DNA of 7,270 nucleotides from JACVRW01 sp035705985. Its GTDB lineage: Bacteria; Actinomycetota; Thermoleophilia; Solirubrobacterales; Thermoleophilaceae. This document shows positions 1 to 6,214 of the stretch, piece after piece (the stretch's first letter is position 1; each line of letters opens with the position of its first letter). A model generated the notes under the pieces. That model was not told the origin of the DNA and did not search any database. It saw only the letters and a list, made by a program, of their open reading frames with translations. The position numbers were made by a program, and so were the translations under genes. The stretch lies in NCBI GenBank assembly GCA_035705985.1, contig DASSVP010000106.1:1-7270 (forward strand). The letters run 5' to 3'.

Positions 1-756
1 CGCGAGGGTCCGCTGCGCGTGCTCGTCGAGGGCAGCCCGAACCTGTGGTTCAAGGGCATCGACGCGGCGGTCGCGGCGCTGCGTGCGATGCGCGAGCCGC
101 GCCGCGCCACCCTCATCACCCCGGAGCCGGTCTCGCCGGAGCCGGCAAGCGCGTTCGACGAGATCGTCGGCCCGCTCAGCCACGAGGAGATGCCTGCGCG
201 CTACGCGCAAGCCGACGTCCTCCTGAAGCTGTCACGCGTCGAGGGCGTCTTCACGCCGCCACTCGAGGCGTTCCACCTCGGAGCCACCTGCGTCGTATGG
301 CCCGTCACGGGGCACGACGAGTACGTGGAGCACGGCGTGAACGGGATCGTCGCGGGTTGGGACGACGTCGCCGCGACCGCGGGCTGGCTCGACCGGCTGG
401 CGAGCGATCCGGTGTTGCTCGCGCGGCTTCGGCAGGGGGCGCTCGACACGGCCCGCAGATGGCCCTCGTGGGAGGACGCCGGCGAGCGAATGGCGTCGGC
501 GCTCGCGGAGATCGCGCGCGGGCCGGAGCCGCCGCCGGGAAGCGTCGAGCTGCTCGCCGACGCGCACACCTCGATGGAAGAGCTTCGGGCGGAGCAGCTG
601 CGGCTGCGCCGCGAGATAGAGCGCCAGGCGGCCGACGCGTCAGCCGAGCGCGAGCGCCGCGCGGGCGCCGAGCGGCGCGTGGCGGAGCTCGACCGGTTGC
701 TGGCGCGAACGCTCGGTGCGCGGGCGCGCCGATTGCTAGCGTCCAGGCGTCGTTGA
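1..756 (+). CDS. GT4-family glycosyltransferase, C-terminal part (5' end outside window)
   Basis: The frame is open from base 1 and ends at TGA 754-756, giving 251 visible residues. The start lies upstream, so the N-terminal Rossmann half is missing. What is seen is the C-terminal nucleotide-sugar-binding lobe of a GT-B enzyme: a KG-containing entry segment (NLWFKGIDAA, about residues 14-23), then an E-x7-E motif with Glu81 and Glu89 in a VEGVFTPPLEAF context, then VNGIV near residue 115. In GT4 enzymes this glutamate pair contacts the donor nucleotide sugar. After the catalytic fold, about residues 190-240 form a charged heptad-like helix (SMEELRAEQLRLRREIERQ onward), followed by an Arg-rich tail. 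This suggests a coiled coil for oligomerisation or membrane/partner contact. The stop codon overlaps the wzt start (TTGA), so it is probably co-translated with the exporter. The role is presumably glycan chain assembly in the cytoplasm. Donor and acceptor cannot be read from the sequence. Confidence 0.87.
   Translation, partial: REGPLRVLVEGSPNLWFKGIDAAVAALRAMREPRRATLITPEPVSPEPASAFDEIVGPLSHEEMPARYAQADVLLKLSRVEGVFTPPLEAFHLGATCVVWPVTGHDEYVEHGVNGIVAGWDDVAATAGWLDRLASDPVLLARLRQGALDTARRWPSWEDAGERMASALAEIARGPEPPPGSVELLADAHTSMEELRAEQLRLRREIERQAADASAERERRAGAERRVAELDRLLARTLGARARRLLASRRR
745..755 (+). promoter_or_regulatory. Ribosome binding site and TTG start of wzt
   Basis: A short AGG (745-747) lies 5 nt before TTG 753-755. 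The TTG overlaps the upstream stop TGA (754-756) as TTGA. No ATG, GTG or other TTG in this frame lies between here and the conserved ATPase core, apart from a GTG near 942 that would delete the conserved N-terminal strand. TTG is therefore the best start. The weak Shine-Dalgarno element suggests translation depends on coupling to the upstream glycosyltransferase. Confidence 0.55.
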
Positions 757-1991
757 CCGCGACTTCCCCGAACCAGGCGGAGCGGCACCGTCGCCAGACG
801 TCGTCGGCCCCGCCGGCAGTCGCCGTCGACGGCGCTGGAAAGACCTTCCGCCTTCCGCATCAGAGGTACTCCACGCTCAAGGAGCGCGCGCTTCACCCGT
901 TCGCGTCGCGGACGTTCGACGAGCTGCACGCGCTCGAGGACGTGACCTTCGAGGTCCCGGAAGGGGAGTTCTTCGGGATCGTCGGGCGAAACGGGAGCGG
1001 GAAGAGCACGCTGCTCAAGTGCCTCGCCGGCATCTACGCGGTCGATCACGGAACGGTCGAGGTGAACGGCCGCCTGTCGCCGTTCATCGAGCTGGGCGTG
1101 GGCTTCAATCCCGAGCTGAGCGCGCGCGACAACGTGGTGATCAACGCGATCATGCTCGGGCTGTCGCGCAAGGAGGCGCGGGCGCGTTTCGACGAGATCA
1201 TCGAGTTCGCGGAGCTCGAGGAGTTCGTCGACCTCAAGCTGAAGAACTACTCGTCGGGGATGAGCGTCCGGCTCGGGTTCTCGGTCGCCGTCCAGGTCGA
1301 CGCCGAAGTTCTGCTGGTCGACGAGGTACTGGCGGTCGGGGATGCTTCGTTCCAGCAGAAGTGCTTCGAGCAGTTCGACCGGATGAAGGCGGCGGGACGG
1401 ACGATCCTGTACGTGACGCACGACATGGCGAGCGTCGAGCGCTTCTGCGACCGCGGCCTCGTCCTCGAGCGCGGCCGCGTGGTGGACATGGGGCCACCCG
1501 AACAGATCACGCGCACGTACAGCGAGTTGAACTTCGGACAGGCGGGTGACGCCGATTCGGCCGGCACAGGCGGCCCCGTGAAGATCCTCTCAGCGTGGTG
1601 CGAGGACGAGCGCGGCGAGCGCCTGGTGAGCGCGCGCCCGGGCGAGCAGCTCGCGGCGTGCTTCGAGGTGGAGTTCGTGCAGGCGGTGGACGACCCCGTG
1701 TTCACGATCACCTTCCGCAACGAGGTGCGCCACACGATCTTCGTCTGCACGACCGACCACATCCCTTCCGGCGGCCGCTTCGAGCCGGGCACGCGCACCA
1801 CCGCGCGGTTCAGCTTCGAGAACTGGCTCGCGGCGAGCCGCTACACGCTCACCCCGTCGGTCGGCGCGCCCGCGCGCGGCCACGACCGCTACGCGCGAGC
1901 CGACGACCTCGCCGCGCTGATCGTGCAGGCTGCGCGCTCCAGCGGCGGGGTCGTGGAGCTTCCCTACGAGATCGAGGTGACGCGCGCATGA
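753..1991 (+). CDS. wzt: Wzt-type polysaccharide ABC exporter, ATP-binding subunit with C-terminal cargo domain
   Basis: This 412-residue protein powers export of a lipid-linked polysaccharide through the Wzm channel at the inner face of the membrane. The visible nucleotide-binding domain motifs are Walker A GRNGSGKST (residues 78-86), the Wzt/TagH-style segment ELGVGF in place of a standard Q-loop, the ABC signature SSGMS (167-171), Walker B VLLVDE with Asp190 and Glu191, and the switch His223 in YVTHD. About residues 275-412 form a separate beta-rich domain (EVEFVQAVDDPVFTITFRN, then FENWLAASRYTLTPSV). It matches the position and style of the Wzt C-terminal carbohydrate-binding domain known from O-antigen exporters that recognise a capped glycan. 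The N-terminal 20 or so residues before VAVDGAGKTF are an unconserved extension, consistent with the inferred TTG start. The stop overlaps the permease start as ATGA. An alternative is a teichoic-acid exporter ATPase (TagH-like), but the C-terminal domain favours Wzt. Confidence 0.94.
   Translation: MTATSPNQAERHRRQTSSAPPAVAVDGAGKTFRLPHQRYSTLKERALHPFASRTFDELHALEDVTFEVPEGEFFGIVGRNGSGKSTLLKCLAGIYAVDHGTVEVNGRLSPFIELGVGFNPELSARDNVVINAIMLGLSRKEARARFDEIIEFAELEEFVDLKLKNYSSGMSVRLGFSVAVQVDAEVLLVDEVLAVGDASFQQKCFEQFDRMKAAGRTILYVTHDMASVERFCDRGLVLERGRVVDMGPPEQITRTYSELNFGQAGDADSAGTGGPVKILSAWCEDERGERLVSARPGEQLAACFEVEFVQAVDDPVFTITFRNEVRHTIFVCTTDHIPSGGRFEPGTRTTARFSFENWLAASRYTLTPSVGAPARGHDRYARADDLAALIVQAARSSGGVVELPYEIEVTRA
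1974..1980 (+). promoter_or_regulatory. Shine-Dalgarno of wzm
   Basis: GAGGTGA ends 7 nt before ATG 1988-1990. It is the clearest ribosome binding site in the cluster and supports the 1988 start over the in-frame ATG at 2000. Confidence 0.7.
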
Positions 1992-2830
1992 GCGCGCGCA
2001 TGGCCAGCGGCGCGAGCCGCGGCCCGGCCGCCTTCGGCGACGATTTCCGCCGCTTCGCGAACCTCACGCTCACGCTCGCCCTGACGGACTTCAAGCTCCG
2101 CTTCTTCGGCTCCGTGCTCGGCTACCTGTGGACGCTCATGCGGCCGCTGATGCTGTTCGGCGTGATCTACATCGTCTTCACCGAGGTCGTGAAGTTCGGC
2201 GCGGACGTGAAGTACTACGGCGTCTACCTGCTCACGTCGATAGTGCTGTTCACGTTCTTCTCCGAGAGCACGAGCAACGGTGTGCGCGCGCTCGTCGACC
2301 GCGAGAACCTGCTCCGGAAGATCCGCTTCCCGCGGCTGGTGATCCCGCTCTCGGTAGCGCTCGCCGCGCTGTTCAACCTGCTCGCGAACATGGTCGTGGT
2401 ATTCGCGTTCGTCTTCGCGTCCGGCATCACGCCGCGCCCGGACTGGGTCCAGCTCCCGCTCCTCATTGGAGTTCTGGTGGTGCTCGCCACCGGCGTTACG
2501 ATGCTGACCTCCGCCCTCTTCGTCAGGTACCGCGACGTCGAGCCAATCTGGGAGGTGGCGCTCCAGATCCTCTTCTACGCGTCGCCCGTGCTGTACGTCG
2601 TCACGCTGCTCCCCGACAAGTGGGAGAGCGAGGTGACCGCGCTGAACCCGATCGCCACCGTGCTCACCCAGACGCGGCACGCGCTGATCGATGCCGACGC
2701 CCCGACTGCCGTTGACGTGCTCGGCGGGTGGCCTCGGCTGGCGATCCCGCTGGCTATCGTGGCGGCCATCTTCGCCCTCGGGCTCTGGGTCTTCACCCGC
2801 GAGACGCCGAGGATCGCCGAGAACCTCTGA
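1988..2830 (+). CDS. wzm: Wzm-type polysaccharide ABC exporter, permease subunit
   Basis: This 280-residue ABC-2-type membrane protein is the channel half of the exporter and is expected to dimerise and pair with two Wzt subunits. A cytoplasmic amphipathic start with FANLTLTLALTDFKLRFFGS leads into the family-typical LGYLWTLMRPL segment. Hydrophobic segments are seen at about residues 43-64, 78-92, 118-146, 156-179, 187-209 and 251-270, giving the usual six helices. Between helices 4 and 5 the loop FVRYRDVEPIWEV matches the conserved RyRDv motif of polysaccharide and teichoic-acid exporters. Length is normal for the family. The start ATG at 1988 has a good Shine-Dalgarno and overlaps the wzt stop (ATGA). 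An in-frame ATG at 2000 is a weaker alternative. Its stop TGA shares one base with the following ATG (TGATG), so expression is probably coupled along the operon. Confidence 0.94.
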   Translation: MSARMASGASRGPAAFGDDFRRFANLTLTLALTDFKLRFFGSVLGYLWTLMRPLMLFGVIYIVFTEVVKFGADVKYYGVYLLTSIVLFTFFSESTSNGVRALVDRENLLRKIRFPRLVIPLSVALAALFNLLANMVVVFAFVFASGITPRPDWVQLPLLIGVLVVLATGVTMLTSALFVRYRDVEPIWEVALQILFYASPVLYVVTLLPDKWESEVTALNPIATVLTQTRHALIDADAPTAVDVLGGWPRLAIPLAIVAAIFALGLWVFTRETPRIAENL

Positions 2831-4116
2831 TGGCCGCCGAGCCGACAACCGACCAGACCGACCCCAGGACGCTGAGCGACCGGCTCGAGGCTCTCGAGCG
2901 CGAGCACCACGAGCAGATCGCGCGAGCCAACGCTGCGCTGGCGGCCGCGCAGGACCGCACGTACTGGCTCGAGCGATGGGGCATCGATCTGAACTCGCTC
3001 ATGCAGCGCCGCGGCGCGGGCGAGCTGAGGGCGGCGCTGCGCGCGGCGCGCGCGCTGTACCGCTCGGCCTACGACCTGCGCTACCGCGTCGCGGACCACG
3101 CCCGCTCCGTCCCCGTCCGGCTGAACCTCGCTCGCCAGGCGGTCGACGAGGAGCGCGCGCTCGCGAGCGACCACGGGTCGCGGGTCGAGCCACGGACGCT
3201 GTCGCCCGACCCGCTCGCCGCCGCGCCCGCGACCAAGCTGCTGCACGCGCGCCTGACCGAGGACGACGTCGCGGCCGTCGAGCAGCGCCTGACGCCCGCG
3301 GAGCAGGCGCTCTGGGAGACCGCGGGCCCGCAGGACCGGCTGCGCCTGACGCTGGCGTTCGCGGCCCACCACGACATCGAGCCGGCGCTCGAGCGGACCG
3401 GCCTGTCGAGCGCTATGCCCGACCCCGGCGTGCACTCGATGGCGTCGGGCCCGGCCGCGGCCGGCGGCTCCGCCTATTACGCGGACCTGGTCGCCGACGC
3501 GCTGGCCGCCTCCGGCCGCCCGCTCGAGGAGTCCGAGCGCGTACTGGACTTCGGGTGCTCCTCCGGTCGCGTCGTGCGCGTGCTCGCGGCCGCGTACCCC
3601 GACCTCGAGTGGCACGGGTGCGACCCGATCCCCGACGCCATCGACTGGGCGAGCCGGAACCTGCCCGGCATCGAATTCGCCCGCAGCCCGGAGCGCCCGC
3701 CGCTGCCGTACGACGCCGACGCGTTCGACGCCGTCTTCGCGATCTCGATCTGGAGCCACTTCTCCGAGGCCGCCGCGCTCGATTGGTTCGCCGAGATGCG
3801 GCGGATCATCCGGCCCGGGGGCCGACTGCTCGTGACGACGCACGGCGAGCAGACGATCGTCCATACGGCGCGCGAGGGCCTGCGCTCCGACGAGCAGCTG
3901 AGCGAGGTGCGCGATGCGCTGGCGCGGGACGGCTTCTGGTACGCCGCCGAGTTCGGCGAGGCCGGCGACCACGGTGTCGCCAACCCGGACTGGGGCACGG
4001 CCTTCCTCTCCGCCGAGTGGGTGCTGGCGAGGCTCACGCCCGACTGGAGAGTCGGGCTATTCCGACCCGGACGCGTAGAGCTGAACCAGGACCTGTACGT
4101 CCTCGAGCGCGTGTAG
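2830..4116 (+). CDS. Class I SAM-dependent methyltransferase with N-terminal coiled coil
   Basis: This 428-residue protein has a class I (Rossmann) methyltransferase core. Motif I is VLDFGCSSGR (residues 238-247). The motif II acidic residue is Asp265 in WHGCDP. A post-I segment FDAVFAISIWSHF is followed by PGG (329-331) and LLVTTHG. The C-terminal ending NQDLYVLERV is common in methyltransferases found in glycan clusters. Residues of about 12-50 are heptad-like and charged (LSDRLEALEREHHEQIARAN onward) and suggest a short coiled coil. They are followed by a basic helical region to about residue 100 and an uncharacterised stretch (about 135-225) before the core. It starts one base inside the wzm stop; a weak GAGAA lies 6 nt upstream. 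Context suggests methylation of a sugar or chain end in the exported polysaccharide. The acceptor is unknown. No kinase domain is visible, unlike WbdD. Confidence 0.88.
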   Translation: MAAEPTTDQTDPRTLSDRLEALEREHHEQIARANAALAAAQDRTYWLERWGIDLNSLMQRRGAGELRAALRAARALYRSAYDLRYRVADHARSVPVRLNLARQAVDEERALASDHGSRVEPRTLSPDPLAAAPATKLLHARLTEDDVAAVEQRLTPAEQALWETAGPQDRLRLTLAFAAHHDIEPALERTGLSSAMPDPGVHSMASGPAAAGGSAYYADLVADALAASGRPLEESERVLDFGCSSGRVVRVLAAAYPDLEWHGCDPIPDAIDWASRNLPGIEFARSPERPPLPYDADAFDAVFAISIWSHFSEAAALDWFAEMRRIIRPGGRLLVTTHGEQTIVHTAREGLRSDEQLSEVRDALARDGFWYAAEFGEAGDHGVANPDWGTAFLSAEWVLARLTPDWRVGLFRPGRVELNQDLYVLERV

Positions 4117-4121
4117 GCGAC

Positions 4122-6206
4122 ATGCGCTCCGTATCCGTCGTGATCCCGGTCAAGAACGGCGGGCCGCTGCTCGCGGACGTGCTCGCCGCGGTGCGCGCAC
4201 AGGGCGAGCTGGAGCTGATCGTGACCGACTCCGGCTCCACCGACGGATCTGACGAGCGTGCGCGCGCCGCCGGAGCCGAGCTGATCCACGTCCCGCCGGA
4301 GGAGTTCGGGCACGGGCGCACGCGCAACCTGGCCGCCGAGCGGGCGAGCGGCGAGCTGATCTGCTTTCTGACGCAGGACGCCGTGCCCGAACCGGGCTGG
4401 CTGGCCGCCTACCGGGAGGCCTTCGAGCTCGATCCGCGTGTCGGCGCTGCGTTCGGCCCGCACCTGCCCTTCCCGGACACGAGCCCGATGATCGCTCGAG
4501 AGCTGCTCGCGTTCTTCGCGGGCTTCTCGCCGAACGGCTCGCCGGTGCTCCACCGGAGCGGCGATCTCGGCTTCCTGTCGAACGTCAACGCCTGCTACCT
4601 GCGGAGCTGCTGGGCGGAGATCCGTTTCCCCGAGCTCGAGTACAGCGAGGACCAGGCCTTCGGGCGGGCGATGCTCGAGGCGGGCTGGGTGAAGGTCTAC
4701 CACCCGGGCGCGGCGGTCCGGCACGCCCACGACTTCGGCCCCGTCGAGTTCATGAAGCGCTACTTCGACGAGTACCGCGGCCTCCGCGAGGCGAGTGGCC
4801 ACGTGGAGCCGCTGGACGCGGCCGCGGCGCTGCGCGAGGTGGCCGGCGACGTCCGCTGGATGCGCGAGCACGGCCTACCGGCGCGACGAAGGGCGCGCTG
4901 GACGGTGCGCTCGATCGCACACCACGGCGGGCGACGCGTGGCGTCCGCGCTCGGATCACGCGCCGAGCGGCTGCCCGGTGCGGTGCAACGGCGGATGTCG
5001 CTCGAGCGCCGTGGCGCCCCGAGTGCCGCCGGTGACAGGGCGCTGCCGAGGGGGCGCTCGATACCGGCACAGGGCCACGGCTACCAAGAGGTCATGCGGA
5101 TGAGCCGCGAGGGCCCGGCGCCGCTCGAGTCGCCCGTTCCGGGCATGTCGGAGCGGCCGATGCACGTGGCGGTCGTGATCCCGCACTTCGCGCGCGGAAG
5201 CGGAGGGCACGGCACGATCTTCACGCTCATGGCGCGGCTCGAGGAGCTCGGGCACACCGTGTCGGTCTGGCTGTACGACCCGGACGGGCGGATGTACGGC
5301 TCCGGGGCGGTGATCCGCAGACGAATCGTCGACGAATTCACGCCGCTGAGGGCGCCCGCCCATCGCGGCTTCGACGACTGGGCGGGCGCGGACGTGGCCC
5401 TCGCGACCGGCTGGGACACCGCGTACGCCGTGTCCCTACTGCCCGGCTGCCGCGCTCGGGCCTATCTGATCCAGGACCACGAGCCAGAGTTCTTCGCGAC
5501 CTCGGCGGAGTCGCTCTGGGCGGCGGGCACCTACCGGCTCGGCCTCTACGGGATCGCCGCGAGCCGCTGGCTCCGCGACCTCCTGATGGAGCGCTACGGC
5601 CAGCGCGGCTCGTGGTTCCGGCTCGGCGTGGATGGCGGCGTCTACCGTCCCCGGCCGGTCGAGCGGCGCCAGGACACGGTGATCTTCTACGCGCGTCCGT
5701 ACACGCCCAGGCGGGCCGTGCCGCTGGGTGCGCTCGCGCTCGAGGAGCTCCACCGGCGCCGGCCCGACACGCGCTTCGTCCTCTTCGGCCACGCCGAGGA
5801 GATGCGCATGCCATTCCCGTACGAGCTGCTCGGCGTGGTGAGCCCGGAGACGCTCGCGTGGCGCTACTCCGAGGCCACCGCCGGACTGTGCCTCTCGCTT
5901 ACGAACTACTCCCTGATCCCGCAGGAGATGATGGCGTGTGGTCTCCCGTGCGTGGACCTGGCCGGCGGGAGCACGGAGGCCGAGCTCGGCAGCGAGGCCG
6001 GCGCGGTGCTCGCCGAGGCCGATCCTGTGGCGATCGCCGACGCGCTGGAGCGCCTGCTCGACGACCCGGTCGAGTGGCGGCGGCGCTCGGAAGCGGGGCG
6101 CGCGCTGGTCGAGACCGCATCGTGGGACGTCGCGGCCAAGCAGCTCGAGTCCGGCCTGCGCGAGGCGCTGCGGGAGCGCGAGCTCGCCGCGCACGCGCCC
6201 GGCTAG
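4122..6206 (+). CDS. Bifunctional GT2-GT4 glycosyltransferase (rhamnosyltransferase-like plus WsaF-like)
   Basis: This is a continuous 694-residue frame with two glycosyltransferase domains. Residues 1 to about 300 are a GT-A/GT2 domain: VVIPVKNGG at the start, DSGSTDG (36-42) in the nucleotide-binding position, GHGRTRN, TQDA (84-87) as the DxD-like motif, and an ED pair (Glu176, Asp177) as the likely catalytic region. This pattern is typical of rhamnosyltransferase-like GT2 enzymes. About residues 347-690 are a GT-B/GT4 domain resembling WsaF rhamnosyltransferases: IPHFARGSGGHGT near its start, IQDHEPEF (450-457), FYARPYTPRR around residue 523, and IPQEMMACG with Glu602. The first Glu of the usual E-x7-E is Thr594. 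The linker (about 301-346) is unconserved. The start ATG is 5 nt after the methyltransferase stop with AGG 4 nt upstream. In rhamnan-type pathways such domains usually act as separate or modular enzymes. The fusion may instead reflect a frameshift at the junction. Sugar specificity is inferred. Confidence 0.82.
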   Translation: MRSVSVVIPVKNGGPLLADVLAAVRAQGELELIVTDSGSTDGSDERARAAGAELIHVPPEEFGHGRTRNLAAERASGELICFLTQDAVPEPGWLAAYREAFELDPRVGAAFGPHLPFPDTSPMIARELLAFFAGFSPNGSPVLHRSGDLGFLSNVNACYLRSCWAEIRFPELEYSEDQAFGRAMLEAGWVKVYHPGAAVRHAHDFGPVEFMKRYFDEYRGLREASGHVEPLDAAAALREVAGDVRWMREHGLPARRRARWTVRSIAHHGGRRVASALGSRAERLPGAVQRRMSLERRGAPSAAGDRALPRGRSIPAQGHGYQEVMRMSREGPAPLESPVPGMSERPMHVAVVIPHFARGSGGHGTIFTLMARLEELGHTVSVWLYDPDGRMYGSGAVIRRRIVDEFTPLRAPAHRGFDDWAGADVALATGWDTAYAVSLLPGCRARAYLIQDHEPEFFATSAESLWAAGTYRLGLYGIAASRWLRDLLMERYGQRGSWFRLGVDGGVYRPRPVERRQDTVIFYARPYTPRRAVPLGALALEELHRRRPDTRFVLFGHAEEMRMPFPYELLGVVSPETLAWRYSEATAGLCLSLTNYSLIPQEMMACGLPCVDLAGGSTEAELGSEAGAVLAEADPVAIADALERLLDDPVEWRRRSEAGRALVETASWDVAAKQLESGLREALRERELAAHAPG
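5050..5054 (+). other. G5 homopolymer at the GT2/GT4 junction
   Basis: Five consecutive G residues lie in the interdomain linker. Reading with four Gs instead would move translation into the frame that stops at TGA 5101-5103, which overlaps ATG 5100-5102. This marks the most likely place for an indel, whether a sequencing error, a natural mutation or slippage, that would decide between one fused protein and two separate ones. Confidence 0.45.
5086..5102 (+). promoter_or_regulatory. Possible internal ribosome binding site and start for the GT4 domain
   Basis: AAGAGG (5086-5091) stands out in a G/C-dominated background and lies 8 nt before ATG 5100-5102, in frame with the GT4 domain (residue 327 of the fusion). 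Another in-frame ATG at 5094 is too close to it. A second candidate is GGAG (5150-5153), 6 nt before ATG 5160, which begins MHVAVVIPHF exactly at the domain edge. Either could yield a free GT4 protein of about 348-368 residues from the same message. Whether these sites are used cannot be judged from sequence alone. Confidence 0.45.
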
Positions 6207-6214
6207 CCGGGGCG
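6196..6214 (+). terminator. GC-rich hairpin over the convergent stop codons; possible bidirectional terminator
   Basis: CCCGGCTAGCCGGG (6198-6211) is a perfect 14-bp palindrome. Allowing a bulge at G6212, two more pairs extend it to about 6196-6214, giving a 7-bp GC stem with a CTAG loop. It sits where two convergent genes end and there is no other intergenic space. No T-tract follows on either strand, so this is not a canonical Rho-independent terminator. A role in ending transcription in both directions is inference. Confidence 0.35.

Noticed and set aside
45..752. Upstream extension of the wzt frame to base 45
   Set aside because: The frame is open but encodes Arg/Ala-rich nonsense in the shadow of the GT4 gene. 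Conserved wzt residues begin only after 753.
201..1421. Open minus-strand frame of about 400 codons across the GT4 and wzt genes
   Set aside because: Its product is Arg/Ser/Ala-rich with no recognisable domain, and it is antisense to clearly conserved ATPase motifs. Such frames are expected by chance in very GC-rich coding DNA.
2691..4121. Upstream extension of the GT2-GT4 frame to base 2691
   Set aside because: It overlaps the whole methyltransferase in another frame and is Arg/Pro-rich without motifs. GT2 homology starts at ATG 4122.
2575..4871. Two long open minus-strand frames (2575-3972 and 3477-4871)
   Set aside because: Both are antisense to wzm, the methyltransferase and the GT2 domain. 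Their products are low-complexity and lack any family motif, and the plus-strand proteins explain the sequence.
5033..5035. TGA in the other alternative frame just after the GT2 domain, which could also end GT2 after a frameshift
   Set aside because: It is possible, but there is no homopolymer close upstream that would explain the shift beyond a short C4, and it would leave a gap before the GT4 start. The 5101 ATGA option is more coherent.
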